A DNA stretch of 5,371 nucleotides from NCBI GenBank assembly GCA_011390855.1, contig JAABRN010000077.1:1-5371 (forward strand), given 5' to 3'. A model generated the notes under the pieces. The model was not told where the DNA came from. It worked only from the letters and a program-made list of their open reading frames with translations, and did no database searches. Source of the DNA: Hydrogenophaga sp. GTDB taxonomy: Bacteria; Pseudomonadota; Gammaproteobacteria; Burkholderiales; Burkholderiaceae_C. Made by a program: the position numbers and the translations under genes. Positions 5,105 to 5,371 of the stretch are shown here, in pieces; position 1 is the first letter of the stretch, and every line of letters begins with the position of its first letter.

Positions 5105-5112
5105 GGTGCCGC

Positions 5113-5117
5113 TCACC
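5113..5117 (-). promoter_or_regulatory. Shine-Dalgarno GGTGA deciding the paaD start
   Basis: The minus strand reads GGTGA across the paaC stop codon, eight bases before the paaD ATG. It matches the 3' part of the ideal AAGGAGGTGA ribosome-binding sequence. Termination of paaC on top of this site suggests coupled reinitiation at paaD. Confidence 0.45.
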
Positions 5118-5371
5118 AGACAGCTTGTGGGTGCGCGCGGGCGAGACTTTGCATCTCGGCGAGCAGAAAGCCCATGTGCTCCGAGTGTACGCCCAGCTTG
5201 CCTTGAGGCACGTAGCCCCGCACGGCCGGGCGTGTGAGCGTGGCCTCGTTCAGCGTATCGTCCACCAGTGCGTCCCAGTCGGTTTTGAGCGCAGCAACGT
5301 CAACGCCTGTGCCGGATTGCACCGCATTTGTTTCGGCTTCACTGCCGATCCAGAATTCCTGGCAGTAGGGC
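5113..5371 (-). CDS. paaC: Phenylacetyl-CoA epoxidase subunit PaaC, C-terminal 85 residues (partial)
   Basis: The frame is open from the window edge to TGA at 5115-5113 and covers only the end of the gene; the N-terminal part lies beyond 5371. PaaC is the ferritin-like, catalytically inactive partner of PaaA and stabilises the PaaAC core that binds phenylacetyl-CoA. The visible part has the typical PaaC tail: DWDALVDDTLNEATLTRP, then GKLGVHSEHMGFLLAEMQ, then LARAHPQAVW. The family's HSEH-GYLLAEMQ and RAHP segments are what identify it. Its stop overlaps the Shine-Dalgarno of paaD, as expected in a tight paaABCDE operon. An in-frame GTG at 5322 could be mistaken for a start but is internal. 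Confidence 0.93.
   Translation of the reverse strand, partial: PYCQEFWIGSEAETNAVQSGTGVDVAALKTDWDALVDDTLNEATLTRPAVRGYVPQGKLGVHSEHMGFLLAEMQSLARAHPQAVW

Overview
The window looks like a GC-rich chromosomal segment of a betaproteobacterium, probably Burkholderiales and Comamonadaceae-like. The reasons are the protein sequences themselves (the OmpW, RlpA, DUF3047 and Paa proteins all have the look of this group), the codon bias and the paaC-paaD-paaE order. This placement is by recognition, not by a search.

Left half, plus strand. The window opens with the last 13 codons of an outer-membrane beta-barrel protein. Its stop codon overlaps the TTG start of a secreted lipoprotein with an alpha/beta-hydrolase core (39-920). 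A 308-base spacer follows (921-1228). It holds a possible sigma-70 promoter, several hairpins, two tiny overlapping reading frames with Shine-Dalgarno sequences, and a terminator-like stem ending in six T's. Next is a short RlpA lipoprotein with no SPOR domain (1229-1714). A 241-base regulatory spacer (1715-1955) carries two FNR/ANR-like boxes 61 bp apart. The downstream box sits at exactly -41.5 relative to the start site predicted from a TGTAAT -10 element. This is the geometry of a class II FNR-activated promoter, and it drives an OmpW-family outer-membrane protein (1956-2549).

Right half, minus strand. A DUF3047 lipoprotein (2565-3383) converges on ompW with only 15 bases between the stop codons. 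Upstream of it on the minus strand lie paaE (3469-4575), paaD (4580-5104) and the 3' part of paaC (5113 to the window edge). These are the distal genes of a paaABCDE operon for phenylacetyl-CoA epoxidase. PaaC is the structural subunit of the oxygenase, PaaD is a MIP18-type protein thought to help mature metal centres, and PaaE is the flavin/2Fe-2S reductase that feeds electrons from NAD(P)H. The reading frames are tightly packed (overlap or 4-base gap), which fits coupled translation.

Overall, the plus strand and the DUF3047 gene encode envelope proteins (two barrels and three predicted lipoproteins), while the far right is aromatic catabolism. I see no mobile element, tRNA, rRNA or CRISPR array. 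The best candidates for something less ordinary are the ompW control region and the structured spacer before rlpA. No wholly new multi-gene system is evident.
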